Below are positions 35,161-47,310 of a DNA stretch of 64,000 bases, piece by piece. Every line of letters begins with the position of its first letter. Positions within the stretch are counted from its first letter, which is position 1. Source of the DNA: Nilaparvata lugens (Eukaryota; Arthropoda; Insecta; Hemiptera; Delphacidae); NCBI RefSeq assembly GCF_014356525.2, contig NC_052507.1, positions 42,451,295 to 42,515,294 of the forward strand, read 5' to 3'. A program made the position numbers and the translations under genes. The notes beneath the pieces are model-generated. The model was not told the DNA's origin, ran no database searches, and was given only the letters and a program-made list of their open reading frames with translations.

Positions 35161-37476
35161 GTTGTTTTATAGGTCTATGGTCAATATTGCAGCAAATACT
35201 AGGCGCCTAGCTCTACTTGCATACTTGGTAAATTAATCAGTGTACTTGAGCTCAACAGGTCAGCGTGGTGGTCGCATGTTGCAGTAATGTCACTGTTATC
35301 ACCCCAAGCTGTGTTCAATCCAATTAATGAGCATCGCATAGACCAAGACGATGTTATTAGATCCAACATCAACCAGCGCCGTCCTCTGTCGTCATCCATT
35401 CTCCAGTGACCAGACCTCAACCTCCGACTCGGGCCGCCGACCGCCGACAAGGACTGGTTAACTACCCCGTATGCTGTATTTTATATGATAATATATCGCT
35501 GGGATTTGTTTCAGAGAAACTTACATTGAGCTCGTAAATCTATAATTGTGATAATATATTTTTATGATTGGACGAAGATGTGAGAGTGGGCTACTTAGAA
35601 AGTAGTGATTTACAGATGAGAAGAGTTCAATAAAAGTAACTGGACTCGACTCATGGCACATTCAAGAGGGATTGTCAAGTATTCCATATAGGTCTACCAG
35701 ATACCAATATAGAAAGTATTATTTCTTCTGGATTCGTTCCACAGCTTTTATGAAAAAATCTATTATCTTGAGATGGTGGTCGCTGGTGTAAAAAAAAACT
35801 CTCAATAAGAGTCGACCTATCCTTTTCAGGATATACAGAAAACGAGACAAATAAACCTACAATGTATTTTTCATTGATTCTGGAGAGTATAATCATTATG
35901 GTTCACTGTCATTAATACGATTGAATATCATTGTTCATCCATATGATAGATTATCAGATTTTCCCAGTAGCTAATTGACACATGAGAATCGAGCAAATAA
36001 CATTCACACTGAAATCATCATTGAAGGACTGGCTCATTTTGTGATCACAATGTAATTTCAATGTTAATGTCATTATAATACCATAATACCAATGTCATTG
36101 GTAGCCTAATCTGTCACCTCATATTTACTTATATTTCATAATATCAATATGGTTATTTGATTGAAAAGTTGATAATCAGGATAAAATTTCTTGAACTATC
36201 ATCTGATACCTATAATAGTACTTTAAATCAGTTGAAAGAACCAATTACCAGGCTACTTCGAAAACTAACAGTTTTCCAACTCATATTCCGTCTAATATCA
36301 TAACAATCGATTTTTAGTGCGACTGTCAACTGACCAAGGCAATTCCAGCAACAAATTTCAGTTTGTCAGTGGGAACGGGTCCCAATATGCAAAACCTGAT
36401 ATTACAATGCGATTCGGACACGGTTATCTTCTTGATAGGAGTACCACTTTGGGAAATAACAGGTCGAAAGGACATATATGTCGCGCGCGGCCATTACATT
36501 TCACTGCAAACACGTATATAGTCACATATGAAGGACAGAGATAGGGGATATGAGTTGTAATGCAATCATAAAGGGAGCGAGAAAGAGGGAAGTCAACGAG
36601 CCGAAAGATCTTCTTGCTCAGTTTGATGCCATTGCTTGAAGCAGTGCTCTTTGTTCTCTTTCCGGATGCATTAGGGCAAATGCTGATAAAACAATCGGCT
36701 CCAATCCCGCCCAAAAAAGCCCGTATCGTGCTCTGTTTTTGTCGTACATTCCAAGCAATGGCTTTATCTTGCAGAAATACGTGACGTGAATTTGAAGCGC
36801 TCACTAAAGGCTTTTGCCTGCTAATGCACCTGAATCAACCATCCCTGTCTTTCGATTTTCTGAATACATTCCCTAAATTACCAGTAGATTACTGTAATTT
36901 TCTTTAGCGGGTGTTGCATTCGCCATTGTCTAGATTGGGTTTGTTTTCGAAACAGATTAATAGTGTTCATGAGATGAGACTTGCTAGTAGGTCATACTAC
37001 TTGTATTGTATTGTATTCTTATTGTACTGCAATTTTAAGTTCTTGTAACTCATGATTATTCTGGAGAGGTACGGATAAAAGATAGAAAAGGAATCAACCC
37101 ATATTATTTATCGCTAGTATCGCAGTCTATATATTATTCTAATCAATCATATTTCATTCTAAGCAATGAAATTAACACTACAGAGCTTGTTCAATTGTTT
37201 AAAAAAAATTTCCATCTTGCAAATTTCTATCAAGTTTTGATCCTATCAATAATATTACAGATTATTATATGATAGACTACTATATTATCACTTAGACTGA
37301 TATTCTTCCCATGCATTATATTCTCAAAATGAACATGGAAAGGGTTAACAATGAAGGATATTAATAATTGTATTCCCTGGGAGAAGATAAAAATCTTACT
37401 GGAATAACCAATACCAGGGCCGCCCCGAGGTTAATAGGCGCCCGGGGCGAGATTTTGATATGCGCCCCTTCCCACC
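35161..37476. other. Long stretch without a recognised gene
   Basis: Open frames at 35199-35450, 36317-36544 and 36424-36804 (126 codons, minus strand) show no motif I can name. 36590-36790 is somewhat GC-richer. A short GC-rich patch with GGCCGCCCCGAGG is at 37418-37480, and a similar GGGGCG/CCGCCCCGG patch is at 39614-39652. Confidence 0.35.
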
Positions 37477-39165
37477 CTAGTATAGCGTGGTGAGGTAGTA
37501 TTTAAAAGTAAAGCTACATTGCTCTTCCAGGAGGAGAACTTCCATTATGGGCTGCATCCTCTCCTTGATAATCATGCTATAGATTTTGTAATCAGTGTTT
37601 AGCAAGCTGATTTCTCTATAGTTGTCACAGGAACTTCTTAGTCCAGTCAATATAGACATAAAAAAGGAGGTGTGCTTGCAATTTATATTGTAGTTATGAT
37701 TTTTTAATATATTTTTTGGATACATGAGAGAAGACCGGAACAAATAGTCCAGTACTTCGTATTTTTAGTTCATTTTCCAGTTTTCAGCTTTTTCTGCCAA
37801 ATCCAGTAATCTGACGGAAAATTTTTCTCCAGCCTTTGTTTTAGATTATAAAAATCTAAATCTATTTTTTTCAGACTATAGAATTCTGAATAGAATAAGA
37901 TCATTCGCAACAATCTATCTCCAATAAGTACTGAGTTTAAAAAATGAGTGAAATTCAAAGAAAAAATCAATTCTGATGAATTTTAGTTTTTGATCAACAA
38001 TATCTTCCGATTGTTACCATTTAGTTAGATGTATAATTCAAAGTCCCTCTGGATGTATTTTTGTGCTCTACAAAAATACCATCATCACCAACTACATTGT
38101 CCTTACATTGATATATTGATATATTACATAAGTTCATGAGATATGCTCTATGAGAATCACCCGTTAGATTTACTTCATTTCAGTATTACCCAGTGGAGAG
38201 GCGCGCATAAGGACACCTCAAGGATCAAAATTTCAAACACTATTATTACTCTTGACACAATGCTCGTATCTAATCGTACTACACTTCATTCTTCTCGCCT
38301 CGTCAAGGCGGTCCAAAATCATGCATCATGAGTCGAAAAGTTGAAAATTTATTGTTGAGTATAATGAAGCCTATATTCCAATACAGAAAAAATGGCCAAT
38401 TTCTAGTAGTTGGTGATAATGTTTGAAGCCAAAAATTAGATGTTTTTCACAATACAAGGAGCAATATTGTCAGTTGTATCTGGAAATCTATATGAGATAG
38501 AGCGCTCTACCTGATCTTAGATTGCAGAGCACAAAAATACGCCCAGAGGGACTTTGAATTATACATTTAACTAATTGGTAAAAATCGGAAGATATTGTTG
38601 ATAAAAAATTAAAACTCATCAAAATTAATTTTTTTTTAATTTTACTCATTTTTGAAAAATCATAACTCAGTACTTATTGGAGATGGAGATAGATAGTTGC
38701 GAATGATTTCATTTTATTCATAATTTTATAATCTAAAACAAAGGCTGGAGCAAATTTTTCCATCCGATTACTGGATTTGGGAGGAATAGCTGAAAACTGG
38801 AAAATGAACTGAAAATACGAGGTTTTTGGGCCACTCTGTATTTAGCACAAGAAAATTTTGCATGAAGAAATTGGTTCTGGACTTTTCTCACGTATCCAAA
38901 CAATATATTGAAAAATCAGAACTACAATATAAATTGCAAGCACCAATGTATATAGTATAGTGCCTGGACTATATCTCCCTTCTTGAAAAGAGATTTGACT
39001 GTAGCCACTTTCCAAACTTCCGGGATCCTCAATTATTGTCTACTCCATCACATATTTATCAAATGGAGGAAGCGAAGTTTGAAAAAGAGTTCCCTATGCT
39101 TGAACAGCTCCATATTTAAACCATCCGGTCCAGCTTGTCTTATTTTATACTCTTTTCTAACCTTG
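37477..39165 (-). pseudogene. LINE reverse transcriptase split by a fold-back element
   Basis: Two pieces of one RT lie on the minus strand. The upstream piece (about 39150 down to 38972) reads AGPDGLNMELFK, FLHLINM, RIPEVWKVATV and SLFKKGDI, with two in-frame stops. The downstream piece (37640 down to 37477) reads RSSCDNYREISLLNTDYKIY then SMIIKERMQPIMEVLLLEEQ. Between them lies the element at 37641-38969. If that element and one copy of the TA target site are removed, the reading frame continues exactly (GDI joined to RSSCDNY), as expected for the conserved GD-NYR-IS-LN region of RT. The polymerase core after LEEQ is missing. The clade is not certain. Confidence 0.88.
37641..38969. mobile_element. 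Fold-back element, copy A (long TIRs, TA target)
   Basis: Ends GTCCAGTCAATATAG (left) and the inverted GTCCAGGCACTATAC (right), flanked by TA on both sides. The arms continue as long imperfect inverted repeats: 37641 to about 38085 pairs with about 38525 to 38969, through GCAATTTATATTGTAGTT and AGAGCACAAAAATAC. The middle (about 38090-38430) is non-coding and contains CCTCGTCAAGGCGG. The inserted copy is inside an LINE RT, which gives an unambiguous empty site. A second copy in the opposite orientation is at 42205. Confidence 0.92.
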
Positions 39166-39339
39166 TATTCTGCAGGCTAAAACCTATTTAATTTTAAATT
39201 TCCGTTGATATTCCTAAATTGAAAAATTATGAATTTATTTTAAATTGAAAAATTTTCAATTTGGAAATACCAATGGAAATTTAAAAATAAATAGGTTTCA
39301 GTCTGCAGAATACAAGGTTGGAAAAGAGTATAAAATAAG
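39139..39339. repeat. Inverted repeat, ~88-bp arms
   Basis: The left arm (39139-39226) contains AACCTTGTATTCTGCAGGCT and AACCTATTTAATTTTAAATT. The right arm (39252-39339) is its reverse complement with several mismatches. The outer ~25 bp of both arms also match LINE RT sequence (TTATTTTATACTCTTTTC). The palindrome therefore includes a piece of the retroelement. Confidence 0.85.
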
Positions 39340-40918
39340 AAGCTTTATCACACAGCATCGGACAATGAAGCAACCAATGACGACTTACAGGTTGCAGGGG
39401 CAGTGGGCGTGCACAGGCTCACTCAATGACTGGAAAAATAGGTATACACCTATGCTATGCGTAGAGTGACTGTATTTACCAAAGTTTTTACTGTTTATGC
39501 CACAATTAATACCACACATATAAGTAATGAGTTATACATAGAAATGGATTGATAAGAAAATGGTTCAAGACGTTTAACGTGAAGGTGAAATAAAGGTACT
39601 TGAACCAAAAATGTCGGGGCGCTAATCATCATGCGACCGCCCCGGTCGCCCTGCTCTTTCACGCTCAGTCACGTATCTCACCGTTCCTCATACTCTATTG
39701 ATATGTAAAATTGAAGAATATATTCTTGTTCAATGAAGAAATTTGTTGAATATGCATTCAGGTTGTGGAACTTCTCTATAATGCTGGAAAGACACAGTTC
39801 TATTTTTGTAAAATACAAATTCATTTTTGAATATGTTTTGGTTTCAAGATTCAACATGAAGCTGCAGTTTTGTCAATAAGTTTGATAAATTCAGATTCGA
39901 TAAAAAACGAAACTGAGATTTTCAATTCCTGTTTATTATTTCCAGTGGCAATTAGGTTTTCTTCATCCACTCGATGAGGTATTAAATAATATACTTCTTC
40001 ACAGAACTTCAAGATGCAATATTTCTATTCAATAAATTTATCCTAATTCAATGTGAAATCACATTGATGAAAAAATTCTTCAGAGAGATTAGTATGAGAA
40101 AAGGAAAACTCGTATTGATTATTATTGATGGCTATGACATAAAAAATACATTTGGAGGGAACAAAGTCACATTTGTCAAAGATTCTTGAGAAAAATGTAT
40201 CAAACTATTGTTGAGTGTTTGATTATGTGGAAATAACTGACCTCACTTAATAGGTTGATAGATTGATTGAATCGGCTCTTTGAGACACACGATGAAGATA
40301 GTTGAGCAGCGGTTCATGACAACAAAAAACAAGAGAACTTTCAAAGTTGATCATATCCAACACAGCGGCTGAGTTGTAAAAGAGATAAACGAGTTGCAAT
40401 TGATTTGTATTGGATATTTTTATTCATCTACATTAGTCACTGTTGTTGATGTCAAGGACTGTCGGCGACAAGCACACCAGATGAAGAGGGCTGACGGCAT
40501 ATACAAGAAAAACGCCCGTCAAAACAACTTTTATTTGGCACACAGATTTCGAGGGCGGAAGATTAATAACATTTGGAGAGATCTCAAATTCTTTTTCGCT
40601 TCTGACACAGTATCACTCACATTAGGCCCTCACTCACTCACTATCTAAATCCATGCGCATGTCAAAACAATGTAAAGAAACAGTCAACGGGCTCTAGATC
40701 ATCAAAGTACCGTTATAACAATTGTTGTTCGGTTGTAAAATGGATGTTTGAAAAGATTGATGAGTTTTTTGAGTGATTTGTATCATGAGAGGAACAGTAA
40801 AAATACGATTGAAATAGATTCTACAAGAATGTGGGAGAAGTAGAAAAGAATACTCGACATGTAACGCTATTTTACTGATGTATCATAATTATTATGAATT
40901 ATATGGTGTAAACAATAA
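39340..40918. other. Non-coding stretch
   Basis: No recognised gene. The open frame at 40394-40648 has no known domain. Confidence 0.35.
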
Positions 40919-42010
40919 GGGCCGATTTCCGAGCTCGGGATCTATAAGTTCTGGACTTACAGAGTCCAGGACTAAAATAAGCGCTCGGGTCTAAATCGAC
41001 TTTCTGAGTCACGAATTTATCTTCTAAACTCCGGGGTCTATTAAGTTCTCGACTTATTTGAGTCCAGGATTTTAATGTAGTAAACATGACGGAAATTCAC
41101 AATATTTTGCTGGTGTATTGTTGGTATTATAGCAAAACGGAGACAGCTGGATTGCAGCGGGATAATTCAAATGAGCATGCTCTCCAAACTATTTTTTGAA
41201 ATACGTTTAGATTTATTCGTAGGCCTATTCAAAGCAAAAACTAACCTTTTGAAAGATGAATGAATAAAAATTTCATTTTACGTTATGCTATTATTGATCA
41301 TTGATCCTAACCAGTGATTTTGGAATAAACATTACATTAGGCTATTGAGTTTGAAAACGTATTTGTTTTGAAAAAACCTGGAATAATAATTCATTATTGT
41401 TATATTAATATGTGGAATGTGACATTGATTAATAACATTCATATTGGAATATAAATTTCGAGGCAATCCTTGTATTATTTTTCTTGAACATTGATTTTTA
41501 GGTTATGTCACAGTCATAAAATAAGGTTAATTTTTAACACATAATTCTGATACAATTTTATTCCAAAATAAACTTGCAAACTATGAATTATGAATTTAGA
41601 TGGACTTATCCGAATAATTTAGGTATTCCATGACATCTATTTGGCTTTTCATCTACTCCAAAACAATAACTGAATTGTGTTTGCTCAGTTAAGTCTAGAA
41701 CTTAAATTTGTACTTTAACCCAGTAGAGGATTTAAAATCACACTGTTTTAAGTTCTGGACTGAACGATTCTTGATCAATCCTCGACTCGGAAAGAGGCGA
41801 GAATCTAGTTCAAGTCATGGACTTATAAGCCCTTCACTCAGAAAGCGGAATTATAAACTCCAGGGTCTAACGTGATCTCCAAACTCCAGAGTCTATTCAA
41901 GTCCTCGACTACGTTAACGCTCTGACTCGGAAAACCAATTCTCTGACTCCAGATTTTAAAGCCAGTTAAAGTCTAGAACTAAGCTAAATCCCGAGCTCGG
42001 AAACTGGCCC
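40919..42010. mobile_element. Non-autonomous DNA element with GGGCC...GGCCC ends
   Basis: The left end GGGCCGATTTCCGAGCTCGG and the right end, read inward as GGGCCAGTTTCCGAGCTCGG, match over about 23 bp with two differences. Each TIR contains the perfect palindrome CCGAGCTCGG. The first ~180 bp and the last ~300 bp are filled with short variants of AAGTTCTGGACT, GAGTCCAGGA and CTC(C/G)GGGTCTA, in both orientations. Length is 1,092 bp and no transposase is visible. The target-site duplication is unclear (possibly AATA). Superfamily not assigned. Confidence 0.82.
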
Positions 42011-42204
42011 AATATGTCCTGGATATGGTAAGTAGATAATGATGGTTAAAGAATAAGGAGTATATATGAGCTCTGGACACAATACTCAACACGCTACTAA
42101 GCATTCAAACACCAAACAGTAATTTGTGAAACAATAAATTTGAACTTTTAGCCCAATAATAAATTTATTGGGAAATATCAAGTTCAAACATCAAAGGGTT
42201 TTTA
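42011..42204. other. Spacer between two mobile elements
   Basis: AT-rich, nothing recognised. It includes an inverted pair around TTTGAACTT...AAGTTCAAA (about 42138-42189). Confidence 0.4.
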
Positions 42205-43627
42205 GTCCAGTCAATATAGACATTGAAAAGGGGGTGTGTTTGCAATTTATATTGTAGTTCTGATTTTTTAATATATTATTTGGGTACATAAGAGAAGTCC
42301 AGAACCAATTTCTTCATACAAAATTTCCTTGTGCTAGATACAGAGTGGCCCAAAAACCTCGTATTTTCGGCTCATTTTCCAGTTTCCAGCTATTTCTGCC
42401 AAATCTCGTAATCGGACAGAAAAATTTGCTCCCACATTTTTTTCAGACTATGATAGGGAAAAGTGATTCAAGATGGATTTAGGCAACTGAGCCCATAGAG
42501 GATGAATTTACCTACAATTTGGAATCAATTGTGAGTTTCTATGATGTATCAGACTAGTTTCAGAAACTCTTGATCAACAGTAAAATCACGAAAAAAATGT
42601 AAAAACTGAAATCGCCATTTCAAAAATCTTCTGTAACTTTCGAATTGTATTGGGATTGGAAGTATTATTTATTGGAGTGGGTAGAGGGTGACAATTTCCA
42701 CATCCTCACTAGATTTGGAAATTTTATCAGAAGTATTTCACAAGACATGCAGCTTTGAATATAGAAATTGGCTATTTTCAGTGTATTGGAATATGGGCTT
42801 AAGTACACTCAACAATAAATGTTTCATTTTTTGACCGAATTTGACTTATGATGCATGACATTGAACCGCCTTGACGAGCCGAGAAGAATGAAGTGTATAA
42901 TGATGAAATGTGAGCATTGTGTCAAAAGTTATAAGTGTTTGAAATTTTGATCCTTGAGGTGTCCTTAAGCGCGCCCCTCCACTAGGAAATACTAAAATGA
43001 AGTGCATCTAACAGGTCATTCTTATAGAACATAATCTCATGAGCTTATGACATTGTGCCAAATATCAATTTGAGGACAATGTAGTTCGTGATGATGGTTG
43101 AAGCTGAAAATTAGGTGTTTTTCACAATACAAGGAGCATTGTTGTCAGGTGTACCTGGAAATCTATATGATATAGAGCGCTCTCCCTGATCTCAGATTGT
43201 AGAGCACAAAAATACGCCCACAGGGATTTTGAATCATACATCTAAATGGTAACAATCGGAAGATACTGTTGATCAAAAACTAGAATTCATCAAAATTGAA
43301 TTTTCTTCAAATTCCACTCATTTTTGAAAAATCATAACTCAGTACTTATTAAAGATAGAGAGTTCCGAATGATCTCATTCTATTCAGAATTCTATAGTCT
43401 GAAAAAAATGCAAGAGCAAATTTTCTGTCCGATTACGAGATTTGGCAGAAAAAGCTGGAAACTGGAAAATGAACAAAATATACGATGTTTTTGGCCCACT
43501 CTGTATCTAGCACAAGGAAATTTTGCATGAAGAATTTGGTTCTGGACTTCTCTTATGTACCCAAATAATAATATATTAAAAAAATCATAACTACACTATA
43601 AATTGCATGGATACATAGTGACTGGAC
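42205..43627. mobile_element. Fold-back element, copy B (opposite orientation to copy A)
   Basis: Ends GTCCAGTCAATATAGACA and the inverted GTCCAGTCACTATGTATC, flanked by TA. The right arm (about 43070-43627) is the more complete one and pairs with 42205 to about 42450. The central segment, including CCGCCTTGACGAG and GATCCTTGAGGTGTCCTTA, is the reverse complement of the centre of copy A, so the two copies are inverted relative to each other. About 600 bp after the left arm is copy-specific. No transposase frame seen. Confidence 0.9.
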
Positions 43628-43649
43628 TATTTCTGGTTACACATTCTTT

Positions 43650-43680
43650 CTGGTATAGCTCGATTGGTAGAGCACGTCAA
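43650..43680 (+). other. tRNA-like 5' half (D-arm only)
   Basis: TGGTATAGCTCGATTGGTAG followed by AGCACG has the tRNA D-arm layout and pol III A box (TAGCTC.ATTGGTAGAGC). No B box or T-arm follows within about 100 bp, so it is not a working tRNA. It may be a truncated SINE head or a tRNA fragment. It starts just after fold-back copy B. Confidence 0.45.
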
Positions 43681-44679
43681 TATTTTAGTTCACTATTATG
43701 TTACATTCTGCTGCTCCATTCGCCTGCGTGCCTACATCGTTTTGATTCTTTCTGATCTATCCTTTTCAGCTTATCGATGTAGTGGGGTTCACGTCTCCTT
43801 CTTTCCTCCTCTTCCAATTGGTTATACAATTATTTGATCAGAAATCATGCCTAGTTCAAGTGGACACCTGAAAAAGTGTTGAACTACTCTAACATGAAAA
43901 GATTAATTTCTTTCAAAATAGAAAAATTGTGCGACTAGGAATTATTGTGGTGAGGGCTGAACTTCATATAATCTGTCATTCATAATCTATCTTGGGGTGA
44001 AATTTGTGTTTTCCACTATCATCAAGCGAAAATTTATGTTAAGGATACCTATCTCACTGGAAAGATTTTCTGTCTTATGATTGTTGGCCCATTTCAACTG
44101 ATTCGAAAAAGAAGATAGACAAAGTGATCCATGGAAAGTGAACACGTGGATGGAATACACATAGAAGTTTGCTCAACTCTGGAGAACCGTGTCCTGAAAC
44201 TTGAAATAATTGTGGCTGGGAAGCCGCACCAGTGAAAAACTCTAGGAGGAGTTAAGCCCAACTCTTTCTTTGAAAAGTTGCACACTGTTTGACTCGTGAA
44301 AAACTTGTTAACTATTGCCGAGCAGTGAGTATGCATATGTTGCAATATATGGTGAACATATATTGCTTTGTAGTATACAAGGCTCTTGTGCCTGTCATGC
44401 ATTTACTTACACAGTTTACAGTCGAACATTTGTCACTGTCTGCCGAGAGAGGTGATTCAGTTGAGTTTTGTTCCTTGGTTGGTGTGAACTGTGAAGGGTA
44501 CCGCAACACCCTCGATGGCTACAGATTTGCTTTGGTGAGATTCACTCCAAACTGTCAGCCTTGGTTGGATGAGAAACGTTGGTGCCATCTAAAAACAATG
44601 CTGACAGTTCATATTGAATCTCACGATAGAGGAACTGAACTGTACTGCTTTTGGATTGTGGCGAGACACGCAGAGGAGT
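43681..44679. other. Stretch with one unexplained open frame
   Basis: A plus-strand frame at 44289-44681 (130 codons) ends at the edge of the 38-bp tandem repeat. It has no domain that I recognise, and its composition is balanced. It may be an exon-like piece or chance; I would not call it a gene. Confidence 0.3.
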
Positions 44680-44865
44680 GAGTGGCATTAGAAGTGAGCT
44701 ACACTTACAACGCAGAAGAGTGGCATGAGGAGTGAGCTACATTTCCAACGCAGAAGAGTGGCATGAGGAGTGAGCTACACTTCCAACGCAGAAGAGTGGC
44801 ATGAGGAGTGAGCTACACTTCCAACGCAAAAGAGTGGCATGAGGAGTGAGCTACACTTCCAACGC
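44680..44865. repeat. 38-bp tandem repeat, 4.9 copies
   Basis: Units start at 44680, 44718, 44756, 44794 and 44832, each GAGTGGCATGAGGAGTGAGC then TACACTTCCAACGCAGAA. The first copy is the most diverged (ATTAGAAG and TTACAA). The unit length equals that of the repeat at 1193, but the sequences are unrelated. Confidence 0.97.
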
Positions 44866-47168
44866 CTTGCACTTGCATTATCCTATTAATCGACCATGGC
44901 TGTGGAGATGTCTCAATGTCTCTCACTAGTCGAGGTACATGGCTGAGAACATTGGGGGTATGGTAAATCATAGCAACATTTTGAATACAAACTACTCTAA
45001 TCAGTATTAGTTTTTGGGGTGGGAATGATTCTTTACTGGCCATTGTTTGATCTACTGATCACAAGTACATTTTGTGCATTTTGAGCTATGAGCTTCATAG
45101 TTTTTAAAAATCCGTCTTAATCCGTAGTTTTTGATGATTCATCCCGAGGATAAAGCTTACACCTTCTCTCAAATAAAGTACAATAAAAATATGGATGTCA
45201 TCCAAAAATATTCAAGTCTTCACCACATGTGCATGTCAGGTAATTGTTGAAGCTTGAAAGACTTCCTGTGATGATGATGATGATAATAATAATAATGCTG
45301 TGTTGTACTCAGAGAGAAAATTTCTTCTCTTATTAAAATCGGATTATCGGGTCGAGTGAGAAAACTATTATAAGACTATTCATTTGAAATGTATGAAAAA
45401 GACTCACCGAGTTTATGGCGGTCATATCCTTGCCACGCGTCGTGTCTGCACCTGTCAGACACGTGTCACTCTGGAAAAAAAATAATGAAAAATGTGAAAT
45501 GTTTGAAAAAAACAATAAATTACAAGATAACTGTTCACATGCAAAAACAAGATAAATGAACAAGCATTGACAGAAACAGCACAATAAAGCAATTCTGAAG
45601 AGTCCGTAGACTACACAGTCATCTGTTAGTTTATCTGCGTTGGATAGTAGGTCATCTCCTATAAACGCTGTCAATTTTGAACAACGTGTAAAAAGTGTGC
45701 GTAGAACAATCTTTGGCCGTGTGCCAGATCTTTTGCCCCAGAGCAGGATAACATGTCATGGGGGATCTCTTCACTTAAAATAACATCAATTTTCATAATG
45801 AGCTATTTTTGTACTCTCACTAAATAAACATTAATACCTGGAATTCTCACTTATTATACAGTAAAAAATTGATGATGGTGGTGAATCAGTGAATGCAAAT
45901 ACTTTTTAGTACTCATTTCAAGGACAATATGGTGCTATAGGTGATAATAATGTATTCTTCAACTTTGATATTTGGGAACTAGTACCTATAAGGATTATTC
46001 GGAATTCAAGATAAGGCAAACATTACAACGTTAATAAATTTCTACTTTTTCTTTATTATTGATGGTGGAAAGCTGCATATTGATTTCATTTGAATGAACA
46101 TTTTATTACTATTTAGCACATCACCAGTATGGAACAACATATTTTTTCATTTGGCTTGATTGCTGGTTTTAGCCTGATATTTGTCTACCAATCTGACATT
46201 GTGGAGTAGAATTTTGCAAAAAGAGCAATATATAGACTTTTGAATATAACTCTCAATGATACATTTGAAAGAATTTCCAAAAAGTATCGCATAAAATATC
46301 TGGCAAACTGTGTAGTCGTCAAAATATCGTTTTTTATGAATCATTCATTACAAAATATGTAGAGAGTCTCGATAAATTCATTAAAGAGCACAAGCAAACG
46401 AATTCTGATTTCTATGCATAGTAATAGTTGCCTTGTAGAAAATGCTATACACTAAATGAATAAATATAGATTCACAGTGTGATTCACGATTTATTATTTA
46501 TTCCCTTAGATTTGATTCCCTTGTTATCCACTCAGACCTGTGACTGATAGAATGAATAGCTTGATTGTCCTACTGTATGGTGATAGCTTTGCAGTTTGTG
46601 TTGTGAATTTCACTGCATAGCGAGTCAAAAATATAACGATTCAGAGCGTCCAGTAACTGTTGTGCAGTTTATTACAACAGTAGCCAGTGCAATGTACCAC
46701 AGGGCGCTGTGAAAAACGAGGAAAGATACACTCCCCACTCACATCTCCACTTTTTCCACCCAGCTTTTCAACGCAATAGTTTCGAAAAAGTATACCATCC
46801 GGCAGTGGAAATACGAGTAGCAATCAACCTCTTCACACCGCCACCCCTCAACAAAAAACACCCCCTGTCCAAAAACGTAACTAATGTCTGCTGTGTCCGG
46901 TTTTTCCATCCCTCCACTCCAACACCATTGATGGCAAAATGCTCAGAAAGGAAAAATTGTTGTGGTAAAACATGCATAACATTCGTATCTCGCTGTGGGG
47001 GAAGGAGGGAAATATTATAGCTCTATCGCTGGTCCAAATTTCCATGAATGATATTCTCTCGATGCATTGATAAGAGACATCACAGGCTTCACAGCATTTG
47101 TCAGTTTCAAGAATCATGAACAGATTATATGAGGCTTATATTATTTTATTCTGTACCACATCAAATTA
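44866..47168. other. Long stretch without a recognised gene
   Basis: A (GAT)n/(AAT)n run is at 45268-45297. A short hairpin, CGTGTCTG...CAGACACG, is at about 45439-45461. Open frames at 45333-45674, 46709-47020 and 46881-47117 have no known motif. 46730-46990 is a little GC-richer. Confidence 0.35.
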
Positions 47169-47310
47169 TTTTTCCTCCACCTACTGGCTAAAGTACTTAC
47201 TTTACTCCCTGAAACATAATACTAAAGTGTCACTTTTTCGCTCTCGGTAGTAAAAAACAGAAAAACTCCCTAGGGAGTAAAAGTGACTCCATTTAAATAA
47301 CATGGGGAGC
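47169..47310. repeat. Hairpin-repeat family, module 1
   Basis: Begins TTTTTCCTCCACCTACTGGC and contains TAAAGTAC and AAAACTCCCTAGGGAGTAAA, where CTCCCTAGGGAG is a perfect palindrome. Related modules are at 47819-47985 and 48545-48800. Confidence 0.7.

Noticed and set aside
36424..36804. 126-codon minus-strand frame
   Set aside because: Balanced composition but no domain, no splice structure and no homologous phrase that I know.
44289..44681. 130-codon plus-strand frame
   Set aside because: No recognisable domain; it ends at the border of a tandem repeat. Kept only as an unexplained open stretch.
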